Source: Nioella sp965215655
GTDB taxonomy: Bacteria > Pseudomonadota > Alphaproteobacteria > Rhodobacterales > Rhodobacteraceae
Reading direction: 5' to 3'
Length of the DNA: 64,000 bases
NCBI RefSeq assembly: GCF_965215655.1
Contig: NZ_OZ244111.1
Coordinates: 2,170,001 to 2,234,000, forward strand
Shown one piece after another: positions 52,472 to 61,131 of the stretch. How positions within the stretch are numbered: the stretch's first letter is position 1; every line of letters starts with the position of its first letter. A program made the translations under genes and the position numbers. The notes beneath the pieces were generated by a model, which saw only the letters and a program-made list of their open reading frames with translations, had not been told where the DNA came from and ran no database searches.

Positions 52472-53791
52472 CTAGAGGTAGTCCGACCGGCTCAACCCGT
52501 ATTTGGCCATCTTCTCGTTCAGGGTTCGGCGCGGCAGGCAGAGCTCTTCCATGACGCTGGCGATGGATCCGCGATGGCGGCGCATGGTGTTGTCAATGAG
52601 CATCCGCTCGAAGGCTTCCACATATTCCTTCAGCGGCTTGCCCTCGCTGCTCATCTGCGCCCCGGTTTCCTCGCCTTCGCTCATCAGAAGCGAGGCGATG
52701 GAGCCGGAGCCACGCCGTTGCTGAAGGATCGCGCGTTCCGAGATGTTGATCAACTGGCGCACATTGCCCGGCCAGGGTGCCTGCAGAAGCTGCGCTGCTT
52801 CCTGGGCAGTGACCTGCGGCGCGTCTGTGCCATATTCCTCGGCAAACTGCTCTCCGAACCGGTTGAACAGCGTCAGGATATCCTCGCCGCGTGCCCGAAG
52901 CGGCGGCAGGTCGATGCGCATGGCGGCCAGGCGGTAGAAAAGATCCGGGCGCAGCGCCTGTTCGCAGCCGGTATCGGGATCGGGCGCATTGCAGATCGCC
53001 ACTACCCGCGTCTCGGCGGGCGTGCCCATATCCTCGATGGTCTTCAGAAGCCGCGCCTGCAGCGCCTGCGGCAGCGCCTCGACCCCTTCCAGCAGCAACG
53101 ACCCCCCGCGGGCCTGTTCGATAAGCGGCAGGTCCTGTCCCTCGCCCACGGGGCCGAACAGCATCGCGCCAAGCGCAACCTCGTCATGGGCGGCACAAGC
53201 GACGGACACCAGCGGCTTGCCTGCGCGTGGCCCGACTGCATGCAGCGCATGGGCGACCAGCGTCTTGCCGGTGCCGGTTTCGCCGGTGATCAGCACATGG
53301 CCGTCGGCCTGGCCCAGATCGAGGATATCCTCGCGCAGCCGTTCCATGACGGGCGACGAGCCGATCAGCTTGCGCATCAGCACGGTGCCATCCGACAGTT
53401 CCTTGCGCAGCGCCCGGTTGTCCAGCGTCAGGCGGCGCGTCTGCCCTGCCCGCTTGGCCAGTTCCGTCATGCGGTCCGGGTTGAACGGCTTTTCAAGGAA
53501 GTCATAGGCCCCGAGCCGCATCGCCTCCACCGCCATGGGCACGTCGCCATGACCGGTGATCATGATCACAGGCAGGCTGCTATCCATGCCCATCAGGCGC
53601 TTGAGGAAAGCCATGCCATCCATGCCCGGCATCTTGATGTCGGTTACCACCACGCCGGAGTAATCCGGGCCGATATTTTTCAGCGCCTCTTCGGCGCTGC
53701 CATAGGTCTCGGTCTGAAAGCCCGACAGCGCCAGCCATTGGCTAATCGACTGGCGCATGTCCTGTTCGTCATCGACGATTGCAATCCGCAT
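52472..53791 (-). CDS. dctD: DctD-like response regulator without the sigma-54 contact loop
   Basis: A 439-residue NtrC-class regulator: receiver domain with Asp51 and Lys101, an AAA+ domain with Walker A GETGTGKT (170-177), and a C-terminal Fis-type helix (ASVMEELCLPRRTLNEKMAKYG). The GAFTGA loop that touches sigma-54 is missing: the segment reads LFGPVGEGQDLPLI. The Walker B is also altered (SLLLEG instead of LFLDE). It therefore probably does not activate sigma-54; R. capsulatus NtrC, which works with sigma-70, is a known precedent for such loss. It pairs with DctB 19 bp upstream. Confidence 0.9.
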   Translation of the reverse strand: MRIAIVDDEQDMRQSISQWLALSGFQTETYGSAEEALKNIGPDYSGVVVTDIKMPGMDGMAFLKRLMGMDSSLPVIMITGHGDVPMAVEAMRLGAYDFLEKPFNPDRMTELAKRAGQTRRLTLDNRALRKELSDGTVLMRKLIGSSPVMERLREDILDLGQADGHVLITGETGTGKTLVAHALHAVGPRAGKPLVSVACAAHDEVALGAMLFGPVGEGQDLPLIEQARGGSLLLEGVEALPQALQARLLKTIEDMGTPAETRVVAICNAPDPDTGCEQALRPDLFYRLAAMRIDLPPLRARGEDILTLFNRFGEQFAEEYGTDAPQVTAQEAAQLLQAPWPGNVRQLINISERAILQQRRGSGSIASLLMSEGEETGAQMSSEGKPLKEYVEAFERMLIDNTMRRHRGSIASVMEELCLPRRTLNEKMAKYGLSRSDYL

Positions 53792-53810
53792 GGCTCTTCC
53801 TCTGTTTCAC

Positions 53811-55577
53811 TCATTCGGCGGCGGCGCTGCCCCGATCGGCCCGTGGCAGGCGCACCTCGAAGACGGCGCCGCCCTGGTCCCCGTTGCGCGCGGTCAGCCG
53901 CCCGCCGAGATCCTTGACGATGCCCGATGAAATGGCGAGCCCGAGGCCCACCCCGTCGCCGGGTTTCTTTGTCGTGTAGAATGGCTCGAACAAAGCGTCG
54001 AGATCGTCAATCCCCCGCCCGTTGTCGCGCACGGTCAGCACCACCTCATCACCCTCGGCAATAATCAGGTCCAGCTCGCGCAGATCCTCGCCCTTCATCG
54101 CGTCGAGCGCGTTGCGCAGCAGGTTGATGATCACCTGTTCCAGCCGCAGCCGGTCGGCCATGACCAGAACCGGCTGGCGCGGGATGCTCTGCGTGATCTC
54201 CACCGTCATCTGCCGCAGTTGCGGTTCCATCATGGTCAGGGCCGAGCTGAGCGCCTCGCGCATATCGACCTCCTGAAACGCCTCTCCGCCCTTTCTGGCA
54301 TAGGATTTCAGCTGTCGCGTGATGGCCCCCATCCGGTCGATCAGATCGTCGATCCGCTGGAAGGAGGACAGCGCCTCTTCGCTGCGCCGCCGCTGCAACA
54401 GCAGCTTGGCCCCGGCGAGGTAGGTCTTCATCGCCGCAAGCGGCTGGTTCAACTCGTGACTGACGGCGGCCGACATCTCACCTAGGGCCGCCAGTTTGGA
54501 GCTTTGGGCAAGGCTTTGTTCCGCCTCTTCGAGGGTCTTTTCGACCTTCTGACGTTCGGCGATTTCCCGCTGTAGCCTGTCGTTCAACCGGCGAAGCTCC
54601 GCCGATTCCCGTTGAAAGACAACCGATTGCAGCCGGGCCCGTCGGCTCAGCAAATAGAAGGCAGCCGCCAGAAACAGCGCGAATCCCATGATCTCGAGCG
54701 CAAGAACGCCGTTCACCCTCTCGCGCACGGAATCATAGGCGGTGAACGAGACCAGCATCCAGCCCCGGAATGGAATCCGCGATTCCAGCCGCAGAGTGGA
54801 CGAGCCGCCGAAATAGGGGCCGGGATTGGCGAAGGCCCAATCGCCCGCCGCCTCGATGGCGCGTTCAATGGCGCTGTCGGGCGATTGCACCGCGACGGCA
54901 TCCGCCTCGTTCCGGCCCCGCCACCGCGGCTCGGTCGACAGGATGATCCTGCCTTCGGAATTGGCCACGAACACCGCCTCGGACGTGCCCCGCCACCGGT
55001 CCGCCAGACGCCCCAGATCGACCCGCACGAGGATCACCCCAAGCAGCAGCGAGTCATCCTCGACCCTGCGCGAGAAGGTGAAGTTGAAGGCCCCGGTGTC
55101 CAGCTCCGTGGTGGTGAACACCGTGTCATTCGACCGCTGCGCTTCAACAAAATAAGCCTGATTGGCGTGCTGTTCCCCGATCTGGTGCCGGTCCGTTGCC
55201 GCCACCACGCGCCCGTCTCGGTCCAGCAGTTCGATAGAGGCCGCACCGATTTCCTCCCGATAGGAGATCAGCCGCTGCGAGGTTGTGGAGTATTCCCCCA
55301 CCGATAACGCGCGCACCAGAGTCGGGTCGCGCGACAGCAAGAGCGGCACGACGGAATTGCGTTGAAGCTCGGATATGATTGACCCGGAATAAAGCGCCAG
55401 CCGCAGTTCCGCCCGGTTGCGGGTGGTCTCGGTAAAGCGGTCGGTCAGCCAGATGTTGGACACCCAGACCACGACCCCGGCAACCGCCAGGAACACGACC
55501 AGCAAACCGCGCAAAATCCATGCACGGCGCCCTGCCGATCCTCGCAGGGCCACATCAGAACGCGTGGGCCTGTTCAT
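53811..55577 (-). CDS. dctB: DctB-like C4-dicarboxylate sensor histidine kinase
   Basis: A 588-residue membrane kinase. Two transmembrane helices (about 20-42 and 292-312) bound a periplasmic double-PAS sensor domain, as in DctB. A coiled coil (LRRLNDRLQREIAERQKVEKT) leads to the HisKA domain with His374 (SHELNQPLAAM), then N box INLLRNALDAM, DNGRGI and GLGLAIS. It senses C4-dicarboxylates in the periplasm and phosphorylates DctD. No dct transporter is adjacent. Confidence 0.92.
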   Translation of the reverse strand: MNRPTRSDVALRGSAGRRAWILRGLLVVFLAVAGVVVWVSNIWLTDRFTETTRNRAELRLALYSGSIISELQRNSVVPLLLSRDPTLVRALSVGEYSTTSQRLISYREEIGAASIELLDRDGRVVAATDRHQIGEQHANQAYFVEAQRSNDTVFTTTELDTGAFNFTFSRRVEDDSLLLGVILVRVDLGRLADRWRGTSEAVFVANSEGRIILSTEPRWRGRNEADAVAVQSPDSAIERAIEAAGDWAFANPGPYFGGSSTLRLESRIPFRGWMLVSFTAYDSVRERVNGVLALEIMGFALFLAAAFYLLSRRARLQSVVFQRESAELRRLNDRLQREIAERQKVEKTLEEAEQSLAQSSKLAALGEMSAAVSHELNQPLAAMKTYLAGAKLLLQRRRSEEALSSFQRIDDLIDRMGAITRQLKSYARKGGEAFQEVDMREALSSALTMMEPQLRQMTVEITQSIPRQPVLVMADRLRLEQVIINLLRNALDAMKGEDLRELDLIIAEGDEVVLTVRDNGRGIDDLDALFEPFYTTKKPGDGVGLGLAISSGIVKDLGGRLTARNGDQGGAVFEVRLPRADRGSAAAE

Positions 55578-55617
55578 GAAACAATTCTAGGGGTTTGGCG
55601 GCAGCGCCTCAAGCCCG

Positions 55618-56286
55618 TCAGGCCGCGACAAGCGCCTGCGTCAGCCCGGTGAACATCGCCCATCCGTCGGTGCCGCCATGGGTTGCGTCGATCACCCGTT
55701 CCGGATGCGGCATCATGCCAAGCACCCGGCGGTTTTCCGACAGCACCCCGGCGATATCGTCAGTCGCGCCATTGGGGTTGCCCACATAGCGGAAGGCCAC
55801 CCGGTCCTCGGACTTCAACGCGTCCAGCCCCTCGGCATCAATCACGTAATTGCCATCATGATGGGCCAGCGGAATGTCGATCTGCTGACCCTTGGCGTAT
55901 CCTTGGGTAAAGACACTGTCCGCGGTCTCGACTGACAGGGTCTGCATCCGGCAGATAAACTTGAGACCTGCGTTACGCATCAGTGCGCCGGGCAGCAGGC
56001 CGGTTTCACACAGCACCTGAAACCCGTTGCAGATGCCAAGCGCATAGCCCCCCCGTTCCACATGGGCCGCCACCCCCTTCATCACCGGGGACTGGCCCGC
56101 GATGGCCCCGCAACGCAGGTAGTCGCCGAAGGAAAACCCGCCGGGGATGCCCACGATATCGACGCCCTCGGGCAGGCCCTGATCCTTGTGCCAGACCATA
56201 TCGACCTGGAACCCCGCCTTACGAAAGGCTACGGCCAGATCACGGTCGCAATTGGAACCGGGGAAGACGATGACGGCAGCTTTCAT
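55618..56286 (-). CDS. purQ: Phosphoribosylformylglycinamidine synthase, glutaminase subunit
   Basis: A 222-residue class I glutamine amidotransferase with Cys86 in LGICNGFQ, His194 and Glu196 in MMPHPERV. It supplies ammonia to PurL in purine synthesis. The start MKAAVIVFPGSNCDRDLAVA at 56286 is the family start; the longer frame is rejected. It works with PurS encoded two genes upstream. Confidence 0.95.
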   Translation of the reverse strand: MKAAVIVFPGSNCDRDLAVAFRKAGFQVDMVWHKDQGLPEGVDIVGIPGGFSFGDYLRCGAIAGQSPVMKGVAAHVERGGYALGICNGFQVLCETGLLPGALMRNAGLKFICRMQTLSVETADSVFTQGYAKGQQIDIPLAHHDGNYVIDAEGLDALKSEDRVAFRYVGNPNGATDDIAGVLSENRRVLGMMPHPERVIDATHGGTDGWAMFTGLTQALVAA

Positions 56287-56357
56287 GGGGGGCACCTTTC
56301 CTTGGGTGACGAGCTTGGCCAGCCCCATAGCGCAAATGCAACCGGGGGCAAAGGGGC

Positions 56358-57401
56358 CTAGCGGGTGAAATCGGTGATCACGGCGACGCCCGGCGGGGTT
56401 GGTCCGTCGAAGGCCGCCAGTTCGGCGCTGGCATCCGACAGGGCCACGCGGCGGGCAATCATCGGGGTCAGGTCCAGCGTTCCGCCCTCGATCAGCGACA
56501 GAAGCGAAGGGTAGCGCCACGACGGCATGCCGCGCGTGCCGTAGATGGCAAGCTGGCCGGAATAGACCGCATCCCAGGGCAGAGTCATGTTGACGTGGTC
56601 CCCGGCGGGCATGCCCACCTGCACCATACGACCCAGTTTTCGCAAGCATTTCATGGCGTTGATGGTGGTAACCTCGAAGCCGAGCGCTTCCACCGCCAGA
56701 TCGGCCCCGCCATTGGTGATCTCGCGCATCTCTCCCACCGGGTCTGCGTTGCTGGCATTCACAACCGCGTCGATCCCGAGCGTCAGCGCATGGTCCAGTT
56801 TCTCCTGCACCACATCGGCCATCACGACGCGCGCCCCAAGCGCCTTGCCGATCAGTGCCGCTGCCAGACCAATGCCGCCCGCCCCCCAGACGGCCAGCCA
56901 TTCACCGGGACGCAGTGCCGCACGGCCCGTCAGCGCGTGCCAGGCGGTTGTCACGCGGCAGCCAAGGGCGGCGGCAAGGGCGGGGTCCATGCCCTCGGGC
57001 AAACGGGTCAGATTGGCGTCGGCGCGCGGCACCGCGATACGTTCGGCAAAGGCGCCAGGTGCGGTGAAGCCGGGAACGATCTGCGTGGCGCAGACGGTCT
57101 GGTGACCGGCGCTGCAATCGGGGCATTGGCCACAGGCGAGGATAAAGGGCGCAATCACCCGGTCGCCCGCGCACCACTGGGTCACGTCCCGCCCCACAGC
57201 CCGGACCACGCCGCAGAACTCATGCCCCGGAATGATCGGCAAATCGGCGTCGGGATCGGACCCGGTCCACAGATGCCAGTCCGACCGGAAGATGCCGCAG
57301 GCCAGCACATCCAGAACCACCCCATCGGACGGACAGTCGGGATCGGGCAGATCGGTGATCTGCAACTCCGCACGGGGGCCAGTCAGCAGCGCCGCCCGCA
57401 T
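56358..57401 (-). CDS. Zinc-dependent alcohol dehydrogenase (MDR superfamily)
   Basis: A 347-residue MDR enzyme. Catalytic zinc ligands Cys35 (CGIFRSDWH) and His60-Glu61 (GHEFCG), and a structural zinc site with Cys90, 93, 96 and 104 (CGQCPDCSAGHQTVC). NAD(P) binding is at VWGAGGIGLAAA. It converts an alcohol and a carbonyl; the substrate is unknown. It is inserted between purS (4 bp away) and purQ, an unrelated function in a purine operon. Confidence 0.9.
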   Translation of the reverse strand: MRAALLTGPRAELQITDLPDPDCPSDGVVLDVLACGIFRSDWHLWTGSDPDADLPIIPGHEFCGVVRAVGRDVTQWCAGDRVIAPFILACGQCPDCSAGHQTVCATQIVPGFTAPGAFAERIAVPRADANLTRLPEGMDPALAAALGCRVTTAWHALTGRAALRPGEWLAVWGAGGIGLAAALIGKALGARVVMADVVQEKLDHALTLGIDAVVNASNADPVGEMREITNGGADLAVEALGFEVTTINAMKCLRKLGRMVQVGMPAGDHVNMTLPWDAVYSGQLAIYGTRGMPSWRYPSLLSLIEGGTLDLTPMIARRVALSDASAELAAFDGPTPPGVAVITDFTR

Positions 57402-57405
57402 CGGG

Positions 57406-57636
57406 TCAGCCCATGGAAATCGAGTAGCTCTCGATCACCGTATTGGCGAGCAGCTTCTCGCACATCGCCTTGACCGTCTCCTCGGAGGTGCCATCGGCCA
57501 GATCGAGCTCGATCACCTTGCCCTGACGGACCCCCTCGACGCCATCGAAGCCCAGGGCCCCAAGCGCATGGCGCACGGCCTCGCCCTGCGGGTCCAGAAC
57601 GCCCTGTTTCAGCATCACGGTCACGGTTGCGCGCAT
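57406..57636 (-). CDS. purS: Phosphoribosylformylglycinamidine synthase subunit PurS
   Basis: A 76-residue protein starting MRATVTVMLKQGVLDPQGEA, the PurS signature, with GVEGVRQGKVIELDL following. It bridges PurL and PurQ in the FGAM synthase complex. The start at 57636 is chosen; a longer reading includes part of a dispersed repeat. It lies between purC and the alcohol dehydrogenase. Confidence 0.95.
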   Translation of the reverse strand: MRATVTVMLKQGVLDPQGEAVRHALGALGFDGVEGVRQGKVIELDLADGTSEETVKAMCEKLLANTVIESYSISMG

Positions 57637-57645
57637 CGCCCCTGC

Positions 57646-57671
57646 CCTTTTCTTCTTGGTCCAAATACTCA
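57646..57671 (+). repeat. Dispersed intergenic element, copy D (partial)
   Basis: CCTTTTCTTCTTGGTCCAAATACTC on the plus strand matches the left half of copies A-C but lacks the CCGCCGGAGGC half. It lies between purC and purS, where its complement (AAGAAGAAAAGG) overlaps the probable purS ribosome-binding region. Confidence 0.5.
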
Positions 57672-57702
57672 ATCTGCGCGCGCTACCCGCGTGCGCAGAC
57701 GT

Positions 57703-58464
57703 TCAGTTCACCAGTGTCGGCTTGCCGCCGAAACCGGAATTCGTGGGCATCACGCCCAGGCGGCGGGCCACCTCTGTATAGGCGTCGGTCAGGTTGCCCA
57801 GATCGCGGCGGAACACGTCCTTGTCCAGCTTCTGGCCGGTCTCGATGTCCCACAGGCGGCAGCTGTCGGGGCTGATTTCATCGGCCACGATCAGGCGCAT
57901 GAAATCACCGTCCCAGACTCGGCCGATCTCGATCTTGAAATCCACCAGCCGAATGCCCACGCCCATCATCATGCCGGACATGAAATCGTTCACCCTGAGC
58001 GCCAGCGCCACGATATCATCAAGGTCCTGCTGCGAGGCCCAACCGAAGGCGATGATGTATTCCTCGGGCACCAGCGGGTCGCCCAGATCGTCGTTCTTAT
58101 AGGAAAACTCGATGATCGGCCGGGGCAGCTGCGTGCCTTCCTCCAGCCCGAGCCGCTTGGCCATGGACCCTGCGGCGAAGTTCCGCACGATCACTTCCAG
58201 CGGAATGATCTCGACCGCGCGGATCAGCTGTTCGCGCATGTTGATCCGGCGGATGAAATGGGTGGGCACACCGATATTGTTCAGCCCGGTCATGAAGAAT
58301 TCCGACAGTCGGTTGTTCAGCACGCCCTTGCCTTCGATGGTCGCCTTCTTCTCGGCGTTGAAGGCGGTCGCATCATCCTTGAAATACTGCACGAGCGTGC
58401 CCGGTTCCGGGCCTTCATACAGGATTTTCGCCTTGCCTTCGTAGACCTTCTTGCGCCGTGCCAT
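57703..58464 (-). CDS. purC: Phosphoribosylaminoimidazole-succinocarboxamide synthase
   Basis: A 253-residue SAICAR synthetase joining aspartate to CAIR. KVYEGKAKILYEG near the start, DDATAFNAEKKATIEGKG and EVIVRNFAAGSMAKRLG, and the late LVDFKIEIGR segment are all typical. It opens the purC-purS-[ADH]-purQ order. Upstream to 58552 is a short gap with no visible gene. Confidence 0.96.
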   Translation of the reverse strand: MARRKKVYEGKAKILYEGPEPGTLVQYFKDDATAFNAEKKATIEGKGVLNNRLSEFFMTGLNNIGVPTHFIRRINMREQLIRAVEIIPLEVIVRNFAAGSMAKRLGLEEGTQLPRPIIEFSYKNDDLGDPLVPEEYIIAFGWASQQDLDDIVALALRVNDFMSGMMMGVGIRLVDFKIEIGRVWDGDFMRLIVADEISPDSCRLWDIETGQKLDKDVFRRDLGNLTDAYTEVARRLGVMPTNSGFGGKPTLVN

Positions 58465-58552
58465 GTGCCTGTGTTCTCCGAATCCATCACGCGGCGCCGG
58501 GGCACCGTTTGAGGGGCGTATACGCCCAAGAACAACGAAAGGGAAGCGGCGC

Positions 58553-59167
58553 TTACTGGGCGCTCAACCCCCAGAAGCCGAGCCGTCCGGTTCCAACGGC
58601 GATGATCCCGGCACGGTCATGGAACGGGCGATGCGACAGGTCGTAATTCCGGAAATGCTGATCGTTGAGATACATCCGCGCCTGCGTGCCGGAAATCCGC
58701 ACTTCCAGCACATCCGACCCGTCGCCACGACCCACCGGGTCATCCGCGTCGCCATAGATCACGTCCATCTCCTCGACATCGCGGTTGATCGCCATCAACT
58801 GGTTATCGGCTGTCAGCAGGAAGGCGATATAGGTGCTGTGCTCATCCCCGAAATCATAGAGCAGGCCGGTGGCAGCCACGCCCTCACCGTCATCGTTCCG
58901 GGCATAGACATTGGCCCGCAGGGTCAGGGTGCCATCGGCATTCAGCAGCGGCATTTCATAATAGCGGATTGCCGTCGGCTGCGTCGTGTTTTGCAGAACG
59001 AACCAGCCCTCCTGTTCATATCCGGTCCAGGTGGCATCCTGAAACGGCCCAAGGCCGAGCGGCTGAAGGTATTCGCCAAGGACAGGTTCCACCGTTTCCT
59101 GGGCAAGAATGGGCGTTGTCGATAGCAGGATTGCGGTCGAAAGGGCGGCAAAGGCGGTTCTGAACAT
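58553..59167 (-). CDS. Exported hypothetical protein (204 aa)
   Basis: The start at 59167 follows AGGAG. The Sec signal peptide (FAALSTAILLSTTPILAQ) is clear. The mature protein looks like a single beta-sandwich (DATWTGYEQEGWFVLQNTTQP, GLLYDFGDEHSTYIAFLLTADN, QARMYLNDQHFRNYD, GTGRLGFWGLSAQ), the layout of concanavalin A-like/DUF1080-type domains by eye. No catalytic motif is identified. Confidence 0.7.
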   Translation of the reverse strand: MFRTAFAALSTAILLSTTPILAQETVEPVLGEYLQPLGLGPFQDATWTGYEQEGWFVLQNTTQPTAIRYYEMPLLNADGTLTLRANVYARNDDGEGVAATGLLYDFGDEHSTYIAFLLTADNQLMAINRDVEEMDVIYGDADDPVGRGDGSDVLEVRISGTQARMYLNDQHFRNYDLSHRPFHDRAGIIAVGTGRLGFWGLSAQ

Positions 59168-59366
59168 GCGATATGCTCCTGGCTGATCATTTGTGAAATC
59201 GGGTCGTTCAATAGGTCCACTATGTGGCAGTTGGCCCGATTCGGTCCAGAATTCCCGGTAAATCCTGCTGACAGCGTCCTCCAGCCGCACAATCCACCCT
59301 TGTGCGACCCGCCCGGACCGGCCTATTTGAACAGCGACGAATGCATCTGAGTCAGGAGAGCCCAAG

Positions 59367-59681
59367 ATGACCACCTTCGATGACCGCGAATCCGCGTTCG
59401 AGAACAAGTTCGCACATGACGCCGAAATGGTGTTCCGCGCCGAAGCCCGCCGCAACAAGCTGGTTGGACTCTGGGCTGCCGAACTGCTCGGCAAGACCGG
59501 GTCCGACGCCGATGCCTATGCGATCGAGGTCGTGAAATCGGATTTCGAAGAAGCCGGGCACGAGGATGTAGTGCGCAAGGTGGCCGCCGATCTGGACGGC
59601 AAGGCCAGTGCCGACGAAATCCGCGCCAAGATGGCCGAGCTGCTGATCGTGGCCAAGGGCCAGCTGATCAACGAAGCCTGA
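59367..59681 (+). CDS. F1Fo-ATPase zeta subunit (DUF1476)
   Basis: A 104-residue protein starting MTTFDDRESAFENKFAHDAE, then FRAEARRNKLVGLWAAE, the DUF1476 signature. In Paracoccus denitrificans this protein is the zeta subunit that blocks ATP hydrolysis by F1. The N-terminal segment inserts into F1. No ATP synthase genes are adjacent. A terminator follows at 59700-59736. Confidence 0.9.
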   Translation: MTTFDDRESAFENKFAHDAEMVFRAEARRNKLVGLWAAELLGKTGSDADAYAIEVVKSDFEEAGHEDVVRKVAADLDGKASADEIRAKMAELLIVAKGQLINEA

Positions 59682-59699
59682 TCGCACACGCCAAGACAA

Positions 59700-59736
59700 C
59701 AAAGGACCGTCCGCGCGTGTTGCGGGCGGTCCTTTC
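59700..59736 (+). terminator. Rho-independent terminator of the zeta gene
   Basis: A 14-bp stem AAAGGACCGTCCGC / GCGGGCGGTCCTTT (one G-U pair) around a 7-base loop, with TCTGTTTG after it. Confidence 0.85.
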
Positions 59737-59757
59737 TGTTTGAACGAAAGGCAATTC

Positions 59758-59777
59758 ATAATCTTTATGCAGATTAT
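59758..59777. promoter_or_regulatory. Inverted repeat upstream of the methionine synthase gene
   Basis: ATAATCT (59758-59764) and AGATTAT (59771-59777) are perfect arms around TTATGC, 67 bp before the homocysteine methyltransferase gene. A methionine-cycle repressor (for example SahR, an ArsR-family SAH sensor in other Proteobacteria) could bind it; this is a positional inference. Confidence 0.4.
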
Positions 59778-59843
59778 GCAGTTGCCTCAACTCCCCTGCC
59801 CGGCGCATCTAGGCCCTGCGCAGATATCTGAAAGACGACTCAC

Positions 59844-60857
59844 ATGACCAATCTTCTGTCCAAGCTCTTGGCGGACCGCGACTGGCTGATGGCCGACGGG
59901 GCCACCGGGACGACCCTCTTTAATATGGGGCTGTCCTCTGGCGACGCGCCGGAGCTGTGGAATGCCGATCACCCTGACCGGATTGCCAAGCTTTATCAGG
60001 GCGCGGTCGATGCCGGGTCCGATATCTTTCTGACCAATTCCTTCGGCGGCACCCGCGCGCGGCTCAAACTGCACGACGCGCAGGATCGGGCGTTCGAGCT
60101 TTCGAAACTGGCCGCCGAGATCGGCCGCGAAGTTGCCGACAAGGCGGGCCGCCCCGTTGTTGTGGCAGGCTCTGTCGGGCCGACCGGCGAGATCATGGTG
60201 CCCATGGGGTCGCTCACCCATGAAAGCGCGGTCGAGATGTTCCATGAACAGGCCGAGGGGCTGAAAGCCGGCGGCGTCGATGTGCTCTGGGTCGAAACCA
60301 TTTCCGCCGCCGAGGAATTCAAGGCCTTCGCAGAGGCCGCCAAGCTGGCCGACATGCCCTGGTGCGGCACCATGAGCTTTGACACCGCAGGGCGCACGAT
60401 GATGGGTTTCACCTCTGCCGACATGGCCGCCATGGCCGAAAAGCTCGACCCGCAGCCTCTGGCCTTCGGCGCCAATTGCGGCGTCGGCGCGTCGGACCTC
60501 TTGCGCACGGTTCTGGGCTTCCGCGCCTCGGGCACCGATATTCCCTTTATCGCAAAGGGCAATGCGGGCATTCCCAAATATCACGACGGCCATATCCACT
60601 ATGACGGCACGCCCGAGCTGATGGCGAAATATGCCGTGCTGGCGCGTGATGCCGGGGCCAAGATCATCGGTGGCTGCTGCGGCACCCAGACCGACCACCT
60701 GCGCGCGATGAAGGCTGCGCTGGAAAGCACCCCGCGCGGTCCGGCGCCGACACTCGATCAGATCGCAGCCGAGATCGGTGGCTTCTCTTCTGACAGCGAC
60801 GGCACCGGCGATGACGCCCCGGCAGCCCGCCGCCCCCGCCGCCGCGCACGCGGCTGA
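59844..60857 (+). CDS. bmt: Homocysteine S-methyltransferase component of a split methionine synthase
   Basis: A 337-residue protein with the MetH N-terminal domain. Zinc ligands Cys212 (GANCGVG), Cys278 and Cys279 (GGCCGT) bind homocysteine. Sequences of this type in Roseobacters are labelled betaine-homocysteine methyltransferase, but genetic studies in Phaeobacter point to a role with separate cobalamin-binding and folate components as methionine synthase. A 30-residue Arg-rich tail (PAARRPRRRARG) ends the protein. The cobalamin partner lies 1.5 kb downstream. Confidence 0.9.
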   Translation: MTNLLSKLLADRDWLMADGATGTTLFNMGLSSGDAPELWNADHPDRIAKLYQGAVDAGSDIFLTNSFGGTRARLKLHDAQDRAFELSKLAAEIGREVADKAGRPVVVAGSVGPTGEIMVPMGSLTHESAVEMFHEQAEGLKAGGVDVLWVETISAAEEFKAFAEAAKLADMPWCGTMSFDTAGRTMMGFTSADMAAMAEKLDPQPLAFGANCGVGASDLLRTVLGFRASGTDIPFIAKGNAGIPKYHDGHIHYDGTPELMAKYAVLARDAGAKIIGGCCGTQTDHLRAMKAALESTPRGPAPTLDQIAAEIGGFSSDSDGTGDDAPAARRPRRRARG

Positions 60858-60865
60858 CCGATACG

Positions 60866-61129
60866 ATGGCACGTGCGATCCGGGCGATATTCCTTGGGCT
60901 TGCTGCCCTGGCGAGCATCGTCTGGATCGGCGGCTATCTGTATATCAATGGACTGGCCTGCGCCTTTAGCAACACCAGCCCCTGCCGCATACGCATGCCT
61001 TGGCGCATGACCGGCGAAGACATGCTGCTGCTTGTCATCATTCCTGCCACCATCGTTGGGATATTTCTGTTTCTTGCATGGCTTTCGCATCGGCGGATCA
61101 AGACCGGCGGCGGGGACAAGTCAGAGTGA
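60866..61129 (+). CDS. Small membrane protein (87 aa)
   Basis: Two hydrophobic segments (about 5-30 and 52-73) with two cysteines between (ACAFSNTSPC) that may form a disulfide. A basic tail HRRIKTGGGDKSE suggests the C-terminus is inside. It follows the methyltransferase gene by 8 bp. No family recognised. Confidence 0.6.
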   Translation: MARAIRAIFLGLAALASIVWIGGYLYINGLACAFSNTSPCRIRMPWRMTGEDMLLLVIIPATIVGIFLFLAWLSHRRIKTGGGDKSE

Positions 61130-61131
61130 TG

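Noticed and set aside
52281..52475. Small plus-strand ORF beginning MAIRHLTVAQHASF
   Set aside because: Most of it is translated dispersed repeat (copy C) and low-complexity DNA; no convincing product.
59737..59843. Possible SAM or cobalamin riboswitch before the methionine synthase gene
   Set aside because: About 100 nt with only one simple inverted repeat; no conserved riboswitch core could be recognised.
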